Positions 10,082 through 21,396 of a stretch of 64,000 nucleotides of DNA are shown piece after piece. The stretch lies in the NCBI GenBank assembly GCA_951802425.1, contig OX637804.1, positions 2,294,001-2,358,000 of the forward strand, read 5' to 3'. The notes beneath the pieces were generated by a model. That model was not told where the DNA came from, made no database searches, and saw only the letters and a list, made by a program, of their open reading frames with translations. Numbering within the stretch: position 1 is the stretch's first letter; each line of letters starts with the position of its first letter. This DNA is from Clavaria fumosa. Its lineage: Eukaryota > Basidiomycota > Agaricomycetes > Agaricales > Clavariaceae. Made by a program: the position numbers and the translations under genes.

Positions 10082-10887
10082 GGGCCCGTTCGGCAGCAGT
10101 TTCTCGCGTGAAAGTGTCTGCCAAATTCGAAATTAGAATCTGGCTCTCCCGCGCACAGTAGAGAGACTGTTCGGAGAGCACTTCCTAGATACAATTTCTG
10201 TATTTGAGAAAGAGATACTTGTACAAAATCGAAATACAGCTCTCAGCTGTTTTTGAAATCATTATCGCAAACTTTGACGTGTCTCTGGTGTGCTTTCCTC
10301 ATCACATCGACTGCATCTTCCTCCGCACATTTCTCAGCTGCTCATTCTTTTGAAGTCGCTCGACGTCCTCGGGTCGCTGTCGCCGCGCATACATCATCAT
10401 GAGAGGCGAGTATACATACTCGAGTGCACTTCGTCATCCGGGATGACGCCCTCACACAGCACACACTTATATATACCCTCAGCGGCAAGGGGATCTCTAC
10501 GTTGACTATCAAGGCTGTGCTTCAAACATGGCCGTTGATTTACCGGCAAGTGGCACGCAACTTGCGCATGCATGACATGCTCGGAGATGAGTCCAAGCGA
10601 GGGGGCGCTGACGACGGTCCGCATCGACAGATCAACCTGTTATGCGTGCCCGCGCCAGCCAAGACTGCCATCAAGACCATCTTCTGTTGCAGTCTAAGGC
10701 ATGCATAGTCTCCAGAAGATGTTCTGACCATGTGTGCATACAGTAGAGATTGAATAATAATCTAGTATTTGTGTTCGGTGAACATGACTAATTTCTCAAT
10801 GACAGAAAGCTCTATCTAATCTCGGACTGGTCAGATTGTGGTAGAGGCTCGATATTTTCGCGCGAGAAACTGCTGCCGAACGGGCCC
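10082..10887. mobile_element. PIF/Harbinger-type MITE inserted in cassette D
   Basis: The two ends form a perfect 27-bp terminal inverted repeat starting GGGCCCGTTCGGCAGCAG (10082-10108 and 10861-10887). The element is flanked by TTA on both sides (10079-10081 and 10888-10890). Copy E2 shows the uninserted site at about 31750 with a single TTA. A 3-bp TTA duplication and a GGGCC start are typical of PIF/Harbinger and Tourist-like elements. No transposase is encoded, and the longest frame (10424-10708) resembles nothing known, so the element is non-autonomous. Confidence 0.92.
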
Positions 10888-11113
10888 TTATGTCTTTGAA
10901 CGTGTACAAATATGTTGTTTGAATCGACAGATGGTTTCTGTCCTACTCCAAAGCCACACAGCAGTGAAGGCGATCCAGCTCGGGTGAACACGCGTGCACA
11001 CTGCACATCGTTACACCCTCCTCCCGCTTCCACCCAGCTCCAGATTCTCCCTGCCCCCTCCTCCCCTTTTTTCACGATTCGCAGGTCTCCCGTCCCTCTC
11101 CCACCGTTCTGCC

Positions 11114-12110
11114 ATGACCGTTCTGTGTAGAAATGTCCCCTCCTATCTGTGGTGTAATCTGTTCTATCGTCAGGCAAGTCTCGCTTTAAATCGCCCGCAC
11201 TCAGCTGCTGCATCTCAGAGGTCCTTTTCACCCAGCTCTTGAAATTACCTACTAATCTCAAGGGCCTTTCTGCTAACCGAGCGAGTGCTCCTGTCGGCAT
11301 CAACCCTGTTTGTGGTATACCCAGGGTCGGTTTCAATGGTTCATTTTGCCAACATCGCCAATATCATTGTGTTTGGCGTGAGCGCGGTCGTCGTCTTCTT
11401 CATAGGAGGAAAGCTGCTGTCGGTATGTCACCAACAAGCACACGCTACTCCTCCGCTCACTTCTCTCACTCCTCCCCCCAAAAAAACCGAATCGCTTCTT
11501 CTGCCTTATCGCCCGGCTTCCGTCTCATTTTATCACTGATCTCTTCCCTCGCAGGGGCGCTGGGAAATAATAATCTTCCTATCCCTCTAAATCGTCACTC
11601 TCATCCTGCAACTCATCACTTTGGGACCCTTCACCGAACAAGGCTCAACTGTGCTTGTCGTCACCGCCTTTCACGCCGGCACCGTCGCCGCTCTTTTTGG
11701 GGCATTATTGGTCAACGTCCGTTATCTTCTCCAACCCCATGTATCCTTCATCCCCAGCGAGGAATTGATCCAGCGCTCTATGCCCGACACGCAATCGAAA
11801 ATAGACGGGTTACTCTGCTTGAGATTATATCGGTGGTCTCGCTATGGGCAGCTTGGACGAGTGCCACAGAAAGTTCGTGGTCGTCTCCACTTTCCTATTT
11901 TCGCGTTTCAGATAGTGTTTCTTCCGTTTAGGGGAATTCCACCGGGAATCGTCACTCTAACTCGCTCCCATGTACCCTTGCCGATTCTACTTTGAGGAAA
12001 CATACAAGCTACCCGTCATTTCCCCTACCCTTGTTAGTCCTTGTTAGTCCGACGCTTCATTCCACCCGATGTCCCAAGCCATCTCGTGGAGCTGGTGATA
12101 GGACACATGG
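11114..12110 (+). pseudogene. Chs7-like chitin synthase export chaperone, copy D (degenerate)
   Basis: Begins MTVLCRNVPSY then WCNLFYRQ, lacking the TFSDFS residues of copy C. A 45-bp GC-AG intron follows (gcaagt...tctcag), then PVGINPVCGIPRVGFNGSF. An extra T shifts the frame before ANIANIIVFGVSAVVVFF. After the second intron LSGRWEIIIFLSL is followed by a taa where A and C encode Tyr. Further on, EQGSTVLVVTAFHAG and ALFGALLVN run directly into the C-terminal region, losing the KYDDGT segment. The end reads LLEIISVVSLWAAWTSATES. Stop, frameshift and deletion make it a pseudogene. Confidence 0.8.
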
Positions 12111-13605
12111 CTACTTCTCCGTTCCCTTGTTGGGCACCCTATATGTGTGCTACTCATTGCGTCGCCGAACCTCTCTCCCTCCGTTGTTTCTGATTCGGAC
12201 GGCAACCTCGTCCTCGCTCCGGATGGACACGTCGAAGGGGGAGGACGCCGATGTACCGCTGTATCGCGTGCGCGAGTTCGAACAGACAGCTCCACAGTCG
12301 GCTGATCCCCACACGGCCTCGAATGCCAGGCAGGGAATTACAGGGCCCTCCTGATCTGGGAGGCAGACCGACCCATGTCGTTATACTGATCCAGGGTCAA
12401 GTACCCCCTCCATATGTACTCAACGACCTCGCCGGCTCAATCCCCGTCCCACGCTCTGCTCGGTCGCATGCAGCTGATATGTCAACGACTTGCCCCATGT
12501 GAACAACATATTCACATGAATCCGAGTTCACCAGAGCGAAGATGCGAACCAAAAAAAATGAATGCCAACCAGAGGGGATCACATATGCAATGTCCGCGTC
12601 GATCATGTTGACGTCACGACGTTGGGGATTTAAGAAATGACAAATGATAAATATCCGCTTCCAGATCTTATTTCGCGCTGCGGGGACGAGTGGATGCGAA
12701 AGACGGAAAGGCCATGCACTCCTCGTCGGTGTAATCGACAATCCCGCAATCGCTGGCCTGATCCGCTGCCTCCACCGGCAATATGTTACGGTCATCGCTG
12801 CATAGCATTCAGCTGGTTCACTAACATGTGTTCTGCCTCGGCCTCGGCGCAGTGCGCCATGGCCGTCGCAGCTAGTCCAGCTTGATGTGTCTGGCTCACC
12901 GGTCTTGGTGCAGATGCTCTTCCTTCGACTCTTGCTCGGACTTTTTGTTGCAAACACAAGAGAGTGGTGGCGGCTTTGGCCGTGCGGGCAATGAATTGGC
13001 TGCATGGGATATATGTGTGCTCTGCTCCTCGAGCCCTCGGACGACGATTGGGCATGCTCGACGCGAGATATCTCGAGGATGAGTTCATCTGCGGCCTCTG
13101 AATCAGAGAAGGATGCGGCGCTCGGTGAACTGCGTGATTGGCCTTTGCCACGGCGAGGAAATGAAGGGTTGGGACTGTCTTCGAACACATTCATTTCTTG
13201 AGTGCATGACATGGAGGAGGCAGCCGAAAATGGCCGTTGGTGATGACATTGGACGTCTATTGAACTACTGGTGCGGCAAGTACACTTACAATTTATTTTT
13301 GATCTTTCTCCTTGTCATTTATGCTCCCACAATGCTGTGCAGATCCCTCTGCTCCTTTGTTTCTTCTCTTGTGAATCTCACCCTCCTTGCTCTGCTCTGC
13401 CCACATTGTTTATATAGTCAACCCCATTGTATCCTGGAGGTTCACACTCTTTGTCTCACTTGTGTGAACCTCAAGGTTAGTATTACTTTGATATGATATG
13501 CTCTTTGTCTCACTTGTGTGAACCTCTGGGTGCAGCTGTTAGATTATGAGACCTGCTGCAAGTTCACTTGATATGTCTTCCTAGTGTGGGTCCTTCCATG
13601 GTGGG

Positions 13606-14209
13606 TCAATTAAAGGGTTGAGCTGTGGTTCTTTTGGGGTGTTAGTGATGTGTGTGATTCTGTCATGGGAAGAATGACAAGGTCAATTACACAATCAGGA
13701 CAAACAAGGACAATGGCAACTTGATTGAAGGACAACTGCGAAATGTGAGCCAAGAAACCAGGAGTGCCAATGGCAATCGAGAGTGAGGAGAGGCTCCTCA
13801 CTGTCAATGACCATAGGGACTGGTTTATGGGATTGAAACTACCAAGTAATACAAAAACCAGTCCAAAACCAGGAAACTATGTATTATGTCAAATGCAAGA
13901 TTTGATGCTTGGGCCCTCAGACCCAGATTCTGTCTTCCTGCCCCTTGAGAGGCGGAAGCAACTCCTCAGCCTGACTAGGCCCTCCCTTGACTTCTGGGAG
14001 AGCCATTGTAGCCAGTGCAGGGGCTGGCAGAGGAGATGATGGTGGAGGGGGGCAGTTTGTTGAAAGACATCGGAGCAGGGGAGGAAGTTGAGTTTGTGTG
14101 TGCCCCAGCACATCATGTTATAAGGACAGGAGGCAGTACAGTGGCTCCTTATATAGCTGCAGATGAAAGGGGATACTTACTTGGGTCCCCCTGGGAGCTT
14201 GTGAGGCTG
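13606..14209. other. Spacer between cassette D and the gypsy element, no recognised gene
   Basis: A 91-codon plus-strand frame (13764-14039) and an overlapping one (14015-14209) are present but match no family I recognise. The segment continues up to the point where the truncated 5' LTR begins, so part of it may be a different element that replaced the first ~200 bp of that LTR. Confidence 0.4.
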
Positions 14210-14315
14210 TATATATACCACGTCATTTTCTTACTTGTACCCTTTTCCCCTTATGTTAGTATCATCATCATCGACCTTACGTTAAGTTGTGTGAACCGTG
14301 AGACTAAGTCTGACA
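14210..14315 (+). repeat. Truncated 5' LTR of the gypsy element
   Basis: Matches the last 106 bp of the 3' LTR, from 'tatatatacca' to the terminal 'gtctgaca', with a few substitutions. Homology stops sharply at 14210. Confidence 0.88.
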
Positions 14316-14968
14316 CAATACTAACATCAACCCCTGTCCGCCCTAGCCCCGTGTCCTAACCCGGCTAGCCTGGACCCCTATCTCAAACTGTCACACTCTG
14401 TGACAGCTTATCCCCCTCATCCTCTTTCTCTTTACCCTGCCCATGGTGTGCAACAGAACCGTGTGAAATTTTTACTGTGTGTAGATACACGTGACCAGAC
14501 CCGGAGGAAGTCTACTGTGACCCTCCCCAAGAGACACTGAGTGCCAAAGGCCTGGAACTTTGCTTTACAGCTATGTACCAGTGAATCGTGTAGTGTACAG
14601 GGCACAGAAAGGCCCTATACATAGTTTTTCTGTAGTTTCCTGGTCCAGTGGACAGGGCCCTTGCTCTGTGACCATTGTCAGAAGGGCACATGGGCAACTC
14701 ACTAGGAGTTGTGGAGTGACCACCTGGGACACCATTCGGGCCCCACACTAGCAACAAGTTTTATAGAATAAGAGTTCTATAAGTACCTAGATACATAGAG
14801 AGCAGCCTGAGAGGACAGGACTGCTAAGAGATTGAAGAAATCCTGAGTGCCCGAGGCCCGGAATTTTATTTACAGCGTCTGCGTCCGAGACCGGGTCGAG
14901 CCCAGCTCCCCCCCGATTCCCCTGTTACTGACATCCCCGAAACCCCATCACCACCACCAGGGTCTGTG

Positions 14969-15970
14969 ATGGCTGACCACGTTGCCCCACCTGCAGCCCA
15001 ACCAATGAGGCTTGACTTATCTGTTGCCCCCTTTGATGGGCAGAAAAAGAATTTCCGCACATTCCTCCATTTGCTTTGCCTCCAGTTTATGGTGAATCTG
15101 GTTATCTATGCCATGGACCCAGCAAAGGTCCTCTACACCCTCAGCAAGATCACTGGGGATGGGTTTGCCGCTGAGTGGGCAAATATGAAGGGAGAAGAGA
15201 TCCTGGGAAATGATGAGGCTGGATCCTGGGTAGACTTCGTGGAGGAGATGAAACGGGCATTTGATGACCTGAATGACCATGTGACCACCCTCGCAGACAT
15301 TGCGAGGCTGAAACAGGCCTCTGCGACAGCCCCAGAGTTCTTTGCAAAGTTCGAGACACTGTTCCGCCGAGCAGGAATGGCTGAGGCAGCTGATTCAGAT
15401 ATCTTGGTTCACTGGCTAGAGTTGAACCTGAGTAGGAGATTGGTGGGGAAGATCTATAGTGTCTCACCGATGCCTGAGACCTATGTGGAGTGGAAGGCAC
15501 TAGCAGAAAAACTTGATGCCCAGCAGCGCCACCTTGATGGAGTCATCGTGCAGCAGAATTCCGTCCGCCCAGCTCTGCCCATAGCCAGCCGACCCCTCCC
15601 CCAACCAACCCGCTTCACTACAGCCCTTTGCCCCTTCCTGGCCCAGCCACAGGCCCGCACCCCTGCCCCTCCTGTCATGCCGCATCCCGCCGGTGTTGGT
15701 GATGCCATGTTGGTCGATCGTGCACATGCCCCTGGAGTAGGACGCGCCTGTTTCTGATGTGGCCAAGCTGGCCACATGGTGAGAGACTGTCTCCTCCCAG
15801 ACACACACCCACAGATCCCGAGGCCACAGGTCTGTGCCGTGGAAAGCCAGGCACAAAGTGCCAAGGACTACAAGAATCAGATTGCTTTGCTCTTAAACCG
15901 TGTGGTGTTGTTGGAGAGAGAGAAGAGGGCTCCTACTGAGGAGCTGGATTTTGGAGACGAGGCCCAGTGA
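14969..15970 (+). pseudogene. Gypsy gag polyprotein with a stop inside the zinc knuckle
   Basis: Starts MADHVAPPAAQPMRLDLSV at the ATG at 14969. Residues ~15-190 form a gypsy Gag capsid-like region (FDGQKKNFRTFL, WVDFVEEMKRAFDD, FFAKFETLFRRAGM). The nucleocapsid CCHC knuckle reads C-F-stop-C-G-Q-A-G-H-M-V-R-D-C: the TGA at 15755-15757 sits in the knuckle where a CGA (Arg) would fit. The frame then continues to a tga at 15968. The single nonsense change is consistent with C-to-T mutation at a CpG. No ribosome-skipping signal to pol was identified. Confidence 0.85.
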
Positions 15971-16071
15971 GTCCAAACTGGTGTCTCAAGAGTAGTCACC
16001 CCAGCCCCCCTTCCGTCCCTGTGTCCACAGTGAGTATACCCAAATATACAATCTTGCAGTGGAGACATACT

Positions 16072-19000
16072 TGAATTGAGGCTGAGGAGAAGGACAAAGC
16101 GGAAACGGAAACTGCTAAGAGTGAAATACCGAAAAGAGAAAAGGGGACTAGCAGCAAAGTGGAGCCGACAAAGCGCCTTACAGAGGTGCTGAAGGACACC
16201 CTATTGTGTATGCCCTGAGAGCTCTCCATCCAGGTGCACCTGGAGGCTCTCAGCACTGGCAAAGGGGCAACTATGAAAGCCCTTGTCGACTCAGGCTGCA
16301 CCAACTGCTTTATGGACTTGGAGTGGGCGAAAAAAGTGGGATTGGAACCATCTCCCTTGCTGAATCCAATCACCATGTATAATGTGGATGGAACACAGAA
16401 CAGAGATGGTAAGATCCGGTATGGGATGGAGCTGCTTGTGACGGTTGGCGACCACCAGGAGCGGATCCACTTCCTGCTAGGGAAGACCCAGTCCCACATG
16501 GCGATCCTTGGGCATGATTGGCTAAAGCATCATAATCCAGAGATTGACTGGGTGAAAGCTGAAGTAAGACTCACCTGCTGCCCCAACACCTGTGCCTCCT
16601 CCCCACACAGCCACCGGTCCCCTGTTCGACCCTCAGTTCCACCAAAAGCAAGTACCCTGGCTTCGGCCAGTATCCCGGACACCCGTTTTCCCAACACTGG
16701 CCCTACCTCTGATTGGCCCAGCCGCTACCCTTTGGTTTTTAGTGAAGCAAAGTGGGATGAGCTCCCCCGCTCCCGCCCTGACTTTGATATCAAAATCGAG
16801 TTTAAAACAGACCCTGGACACCTCTCCTCTAAGCTATACTCTCTGACACGAGAAGAGATGGTGGAAATGAATTGCTGGGTGGATGAGCAGCTAGCTTCTG
16901 GACGAATCCAACCTTTGAAGTCCCTGTACATGAGCCCCTTCTTCTTCAAACGTGAGAAAGACAAGCTGCGGCCGATTATTGATTACTCTAGGCTGAACTC
17001 GTATCTAATCAAAAACAAGTACCCCCTCCCCCTCATACGAGACACTGTGGATGTGTTAAAGGGAGTGACCATCTATTCCAAGATTGATGCGAAGGGAGGT
17101 TTCCCATCGATGCAGGTCTGGCCAGAACATCAGCACCGCTGTGCTTTCCTAATGCCTCGTGGACTCTTCGAACCGGCAGTTATGTGGTTTGGGCTGCAGA
17201 ATGCACCTGCAACCTTCCAGTGCTTCATGAACCATGTGTTGAGGGAAGAGATTGCAGGGGGGCATGTCCGAGCCTATGTCGATGATGTTATAGTGTTTGC
17301 AGAGGATTTGGCTACACATCGGTATTGGATGGATTGGGTCTTGAAGAAGTTTGGGGAGAATGGCCTGTGTCTCAGACTCAGCAAGTGCGAGTTTGAGAAG
17401 AGTGAGGTTTTCTTCCTGGGGATGAAGATCTCCCACAACCGTCTAGAGCATGACCCAGCTAAAGGCGTGGCGATCCGTAACTGGCCCAGACCAAAGAATG
17501 TGAAAGAGGTACAAAGATTCAATGGGATGCTGAACTACCTCCGCCAGCACATCCCGAACCTCTCTGCCTGGGCAAAACCACTCTTCCGGCTGACAGGGAA
17601 AGTCCCGTGGAGATGGGAGGAGGAGGAGGAAGCAGCCTTCCAAGATCTCCACCTGGCACTAGTATCAGCCCCAGTCTTGGCTCTACCACAAGACAAAGGG
17701 AGATGGAAGGTAGAAATGGATGCGAGCAACTTGGTGACTGGAGGAGTTCTCTCGCAGCAGCAGGTGGATGGGACTTGGAGACTTGTAGACTACATCTCCA
17801 AAGCCCTCACTGCAGCTGAGAAGAATTACGATGTGTACGACAAGGAGTTCCTGGCTGTAATCCGGGCACTACGTGAGTGGCGGGCTTACCTGATTGGGGT
17901 GGAAGAGACTATCGAAATCTGGATGGACCATGCTAACCTCCAGTACTTCCGGAAGCCCCAGAAGTTGAAACTGAGGCAGGTCTGTTGGGTTGGAAAGCTC
18001 CAGTGCTTTGACTTTGAGATCAAGTACCGTACTGGGAAGTCAAACACAAAAGCTGATGCACTCTCATGGAGGCCAGATTATGGAGAGATGGTGGAGGAGG
18101 ATGCACCAGTACAGGTCTTCCCAGAGGCTGAGACCCGGACATCATTCACATCGGAGATGGAGACACTACTCCAGAAAAACAGCATGGTATATGTGCAGAA
18201 GCTGGAGGAGCTTGATGATGAGTGGATGAGAGATTGGATGGGACTCTGGCGGAAGGCAGAAATCACTTGGGTGCCCCCAGAAGCACGTGAGGCAGTGCTC
18301 ACCTTTGAGCATGACCTCCCCATCGCAGGGCACCCTGGTCCATGGAAACTGAGGGCGGCTCTGCTGAGGTCCTACTGGTGGGTGGGCATGGTGAAGGATT
18401 CCAATCAGTATGCAGGTGGATGCGAGACATGCCAATGAATCAAGCCTGATCGTACCAGGTGCGCTGCTCCGCTCCATCCACACCCTGTCCCTGAGAGCCC
18501 CTGGGCAGTCATCTCTTGGGACATTGTTGGGCCTTTCCCCCTCTCACATGGTCACAATGCGATCCTTGTCATTGTCGACAAGTTTACAAAACAAACTCTC
18601 ATCAAAGCTATTGGCCTTGACCTCATGGGACTTGGTGCTGCTTGGATCCTTTGAGACCGGGTCTTCCGCGACCATGGAGTCCCGCAGAAAGTTGTGAGTG
18701 ACCGGGGAACCCAATTCGTGTCCAGATTCATGAGGGAGTTCTATGGGATGATTGGAGTTAAGGCGAACCCGAGCACTGCCTTCCACCCACAAACAGATGG
18801 ACAGACAGAGCAGGTCAATCAGGAGGTTGAAGTGTATCTCTGGGCCTATGTTGACCATCTGCAGGATGATTGGGCAGAGTGGCTATCCACAGCCGAATTC
18901 GTGCTCAATAACTGTGAGCACTCAGCCACCGGATTCACACCTTTCTATCTGGAGTATGGCCGGCACCCTTGGAATGGTGGTATCCGGCCGCCCTCTGAAG

Positions 19001-19590
19001 TGAACCCTGCAGCAGATGAGTGGATGGCCAAGCTCACGGAATCCCGAAGAGCAGCCAGGGATGCAATGGGGAAGGCGGCAGATGCGATGAAGGCTAGCTA
19101 TGATAAAGGAAAGCACCCGAGTTGTGAATACTCAAAGGGGGACTTAGTCTGGCTGGATACCCGGAACCTGAAAATGGATCGACCATCCAAGAAGCTTGAC
19201 AACAAGTGGGCTGGACCCTTCACTATTGAAGAGAAGGTTGGACCAGCAGCATACCGACTCAAGCTCCCCCGAGCATGGCGCATTCACCGGGTTTTCAATG
19301 AGTTGCTACTCACCCTGTATATTGCTCCCTCTTTCCCTTCCCAGAACTTGCCTCCACCCCCACCCCCCACAATTGACGATGACCACTTGGAGTATGAGGT
19401 GGAGGAAATTCTTGATGTCAAGAAGGTTGGACAGGGAGTGAAGTATTTGGTGAAGTGGTTAGGATACCCTGCAGAGGAGAACACCTGGGAACCTCATTGC
19501 AACCTCACTAACGTTGCACTGTTGCTCCGGGACTTCTTCCAGCAATACCCTGACAAGGTGAAGTTGGCAGGTCGAGACGCCCAGCCTTAA
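16072..19590 (+). pseudogene. Gypsy pol: protease, RT, RNase H, integrase, chromodomain
   Basis: The frame opens weakly after a TGA (16072-16074) and is cut by further TGAs at 16216, 18436 and 18652. Protease: ALVDSGCTNCFMD with the DSG catalytic triad. RT: KLRPIIDYSRLN, KIDAKGGF, and the YVDDV active site intact near 17277. RNase H: VEMDAS, EKNYDVYDKEF, WMDHANL and KADALS. Integrase: an HHCC zinc region ending CETCQ, then SWDIVGPFP, SDRGTQF and QTEQVNQ for the D-D-E core. Chromodomain near the end: YEVEEILDVKK, YLVKWLGYP and NTWEPHCNL. The stop is the taa at 19588-19590. Every internal stop is TGA and could derive from CGA. Confidence 0.9.
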
Positions 19591-19601
19591 GAGGGGGGTG
19601 A
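19589..19601 (+). other. Polypurine tract of the gypsy element
   Basis: 'aagaggggggtga' lies directly before the TGTCAGG start of the 3' LTR, the expected place for the plus-strand primer. Confidence 0.8.
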
Positions 19602-19906
19602 TGTCAGGATCGCTTACATAAGCAGGTTGGAAAGGCCAAGAAAGGATCGCAAAAGAGTTGCGGGAAGTTTGCGGACAAGTCACATGACCCGAACGGGTGG
19701 TGGATTACATAATGGGAAAATCACGTGACCCGGGCCTGGACGCATCACGTGACGCACGGGGTCCGAGCGTGGGAACGCCGGCAACTCCCGAAGCGTTCGC
19801 TATATATACCATGTCGTTTTCTTACTTGTACCCTTTTCCCCTTATGTTAGTATCGTCATCATCGACCTTACATTAAGTTGTGTGAACCGTGAGACTAAGT
19901 CTGACA
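19602..19906 (+). repeat. 3' LTR of the gypsy element (305 bp)
   Basis: Runs from TGTCAGGATCGCTTACATAAG to AGTCTGACA. It contains several CACGTGA/CACATGA motifs, a TATA-like 'ctatatatacc' at 19800-19810 and pyrimidine-rich 'cccttttcccctta'. Relatives are at 29194-29484 and, inverted, at about 57755-58013. Confidence 0.92.
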
Positions 19907-20599
19907 AGAACCCAGTTTATAGCAGTAGTTATGCAGTCATAGTGACAGTAGTAGGATAAGTGTGGCTGATTAGCTAAGCATCCAGGGAAGTCCCTTCACC
20001 CCTAGGGTGGACCCTTACACAGAAAAGGAAGTGCTGTGAAGTAACCTGTCATTTGTGCTGTCTTGCTAGGTTCACACATAATGTAATGGCAGAAAGGAGT
20101 AGACTGGAAGCCCAAGAGTGCAATTGAACTTGCTTTGTTACAATACTGGAGCACACACTAGGTAACCCAGTTGAAATGCTCAAGGAATCTCAAGGAAACA
20201 GCCAAATACCATCAAACTCTGCAAAGCCACTGACTTTAGGCAGTTGAGGAGCATGCAATTCCAGGCTGATCCTTCCCAAAATTGCAGTATAGTATCTTGT
20301 GATATCTTATTGCTTGTATCCCAAAGAGCAGTGATGAAGATGAGTTGAGGCACAAGGGGAAGCTTGGTGACTCATTAGTATGCCTGACTTGTTGCATGCA
20401 CTGCCACAGTATTAGAATATCACATGACTTTGTTGATCACAGATAAACAAATACAAATGTTCATTTCATTGCAATTGTGCAGTTGAGTATGGTAGAAGAT
20501 GTAGGACCTAACACTACCTACAGGTTTCTATGTAAAACTCCATAGCTTTATTGTAGACCTACATAGTGCTGCAGCAAGTGTCGGGCTTGTGACAGCAAA
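19907..20599. other. Intergenic, nothing recognised
   Basis: AT-moderate unique-looking sequence without long frames, inverted ends or matches to other parts of the window. Confidence 0.5.
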
Positions 20600-21396
20600 A
20601 CCCCTTTGGTGTGCAAGGGTAGAGCGAAGGGTCTGTTCAGTTTCTAATGCTAGTCGATAGTCCTGGCGGACTTGTCTCTCGATATGCAGGGAACACTCCT
20701 GCAGTAGTCGAAGTGTCTGGTAATAAGTCTGGGGATTGGCTCGGAGTAGTCGGTCCTTTATCCAAGTCCTTGTATACCTTTGGTAATACTCGAACCGATA
20801 GAGGTTCTGCTCAATCGATGGGTGGCTGGTGAAACTCTCAGGAGGGATGACTTGCGACCTTAAAGGTGGGAAGACGAATCCTTCCAGCGTGAAGCTCTCA
20901 GCAGCGACGTTTGCTGTCAGACTTAGTTGAGGTCTCTCAAGTAAGTGTATAGACGAAAAGATCGAAGCTAGGGTACATGTGGGTTGGTCTCAGGTCTTAT
21001 ATACTCTAGCTATGGGCTGTACGTGATGTATGAGTCATTGATTAAATATCGGAATCTGATAGATGATCAGGAAAGCTGCGCGCTTGCACTGGAATGATGA
21101 GTCCGAGCAGTGTCGATCTTTGTTGGGATCCTTGTGATGATGATGTCATCTGCGATCAGATAGGGTCCCCGCTTCGATGCATTATATCATGTCGGCTGTA
21201 TCTGATCCTGTTGGGGATATGATCGGAGGGTTAGCTGATCTGTGATCGAGCTGTTCTGAGTCATGATCACTTGATCGATCGGTGTGATGCAGTGATTGAG
21301 TGAAACTGATCTTTGATCAGAGATCTTCTTAGGGGTGATCGTGTCTGGTGGATAGGGGTCTGCCTAATCGAGGTCGAGATCAGTCTGTGACGGTTA
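20600..21396. other. Upstream region of a gag-like remnant, with a GATC-rich stretch
   Basis: No protein-coding signal recognised. From about 21063 to 21385 the tetranucleotide GATC occurs 16 times, several as TGATC or TGATCA. The segment may be the leader or LTR of the element whose gag-like frame follows. Confidence 0.4.

Larger units (their letters stand above)
8661..13605. repeat. Cassette copy D
   Basis: Fourth cassette, with the largest modular gene (eight exons). A PIF/Harbinger-type MITE lies between the modular gene and the Chs7-like pseudogene. Its right flank (13430-13605) contains 'cactctttgtctcacttgtg' repeats that recur at 34979-35136 in E2, so the duplicated segment extends well past the pseudogene. 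It also carries the empty site for the E2 hAT MITE at 13431-13438. Confidence 0.8.
14210..19906 (+). mobile_element. Ty3/gypsy chromovirus-type LTR retrotransposon, 5' truncated and inactivated
   Basis: A partial 5' LTR, gag with a zinc knuckle, a pol in the order protease-RT-RNase H-integrase-chromodomain, a purine-rich tract and a complete 3' LTR identify a Ty3/gypsy chromovirus. The first ~198 bp of the 5' LTR are absent. Several in-frame TGA codons interrupt gag and pol. The internal leader (14316-14968) contains an imperfect direct repeat 'tgagtgcc...cctggaa...ttacag' at about 14539 and 14843. Confidence 0.93.

Noticed and set aside
12397..13212. 271-codon minus-strand frame in cassette D
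   Set aside because: It runs through the conserved ORF region but in a frame that shifts relative to copy C, and its C-terminal part is not conserved. Kept only as part of the family note.
18544..18858. Minus-strand frame across the integrase
   Set aside because: Antisense shadow of pol.
21085..21115. Possible hammerhead ribozyme core (tgatgagtccgagc)
   Set aside because: The required CGAAA segment and a closing stem I/III are not found at the right spacing.
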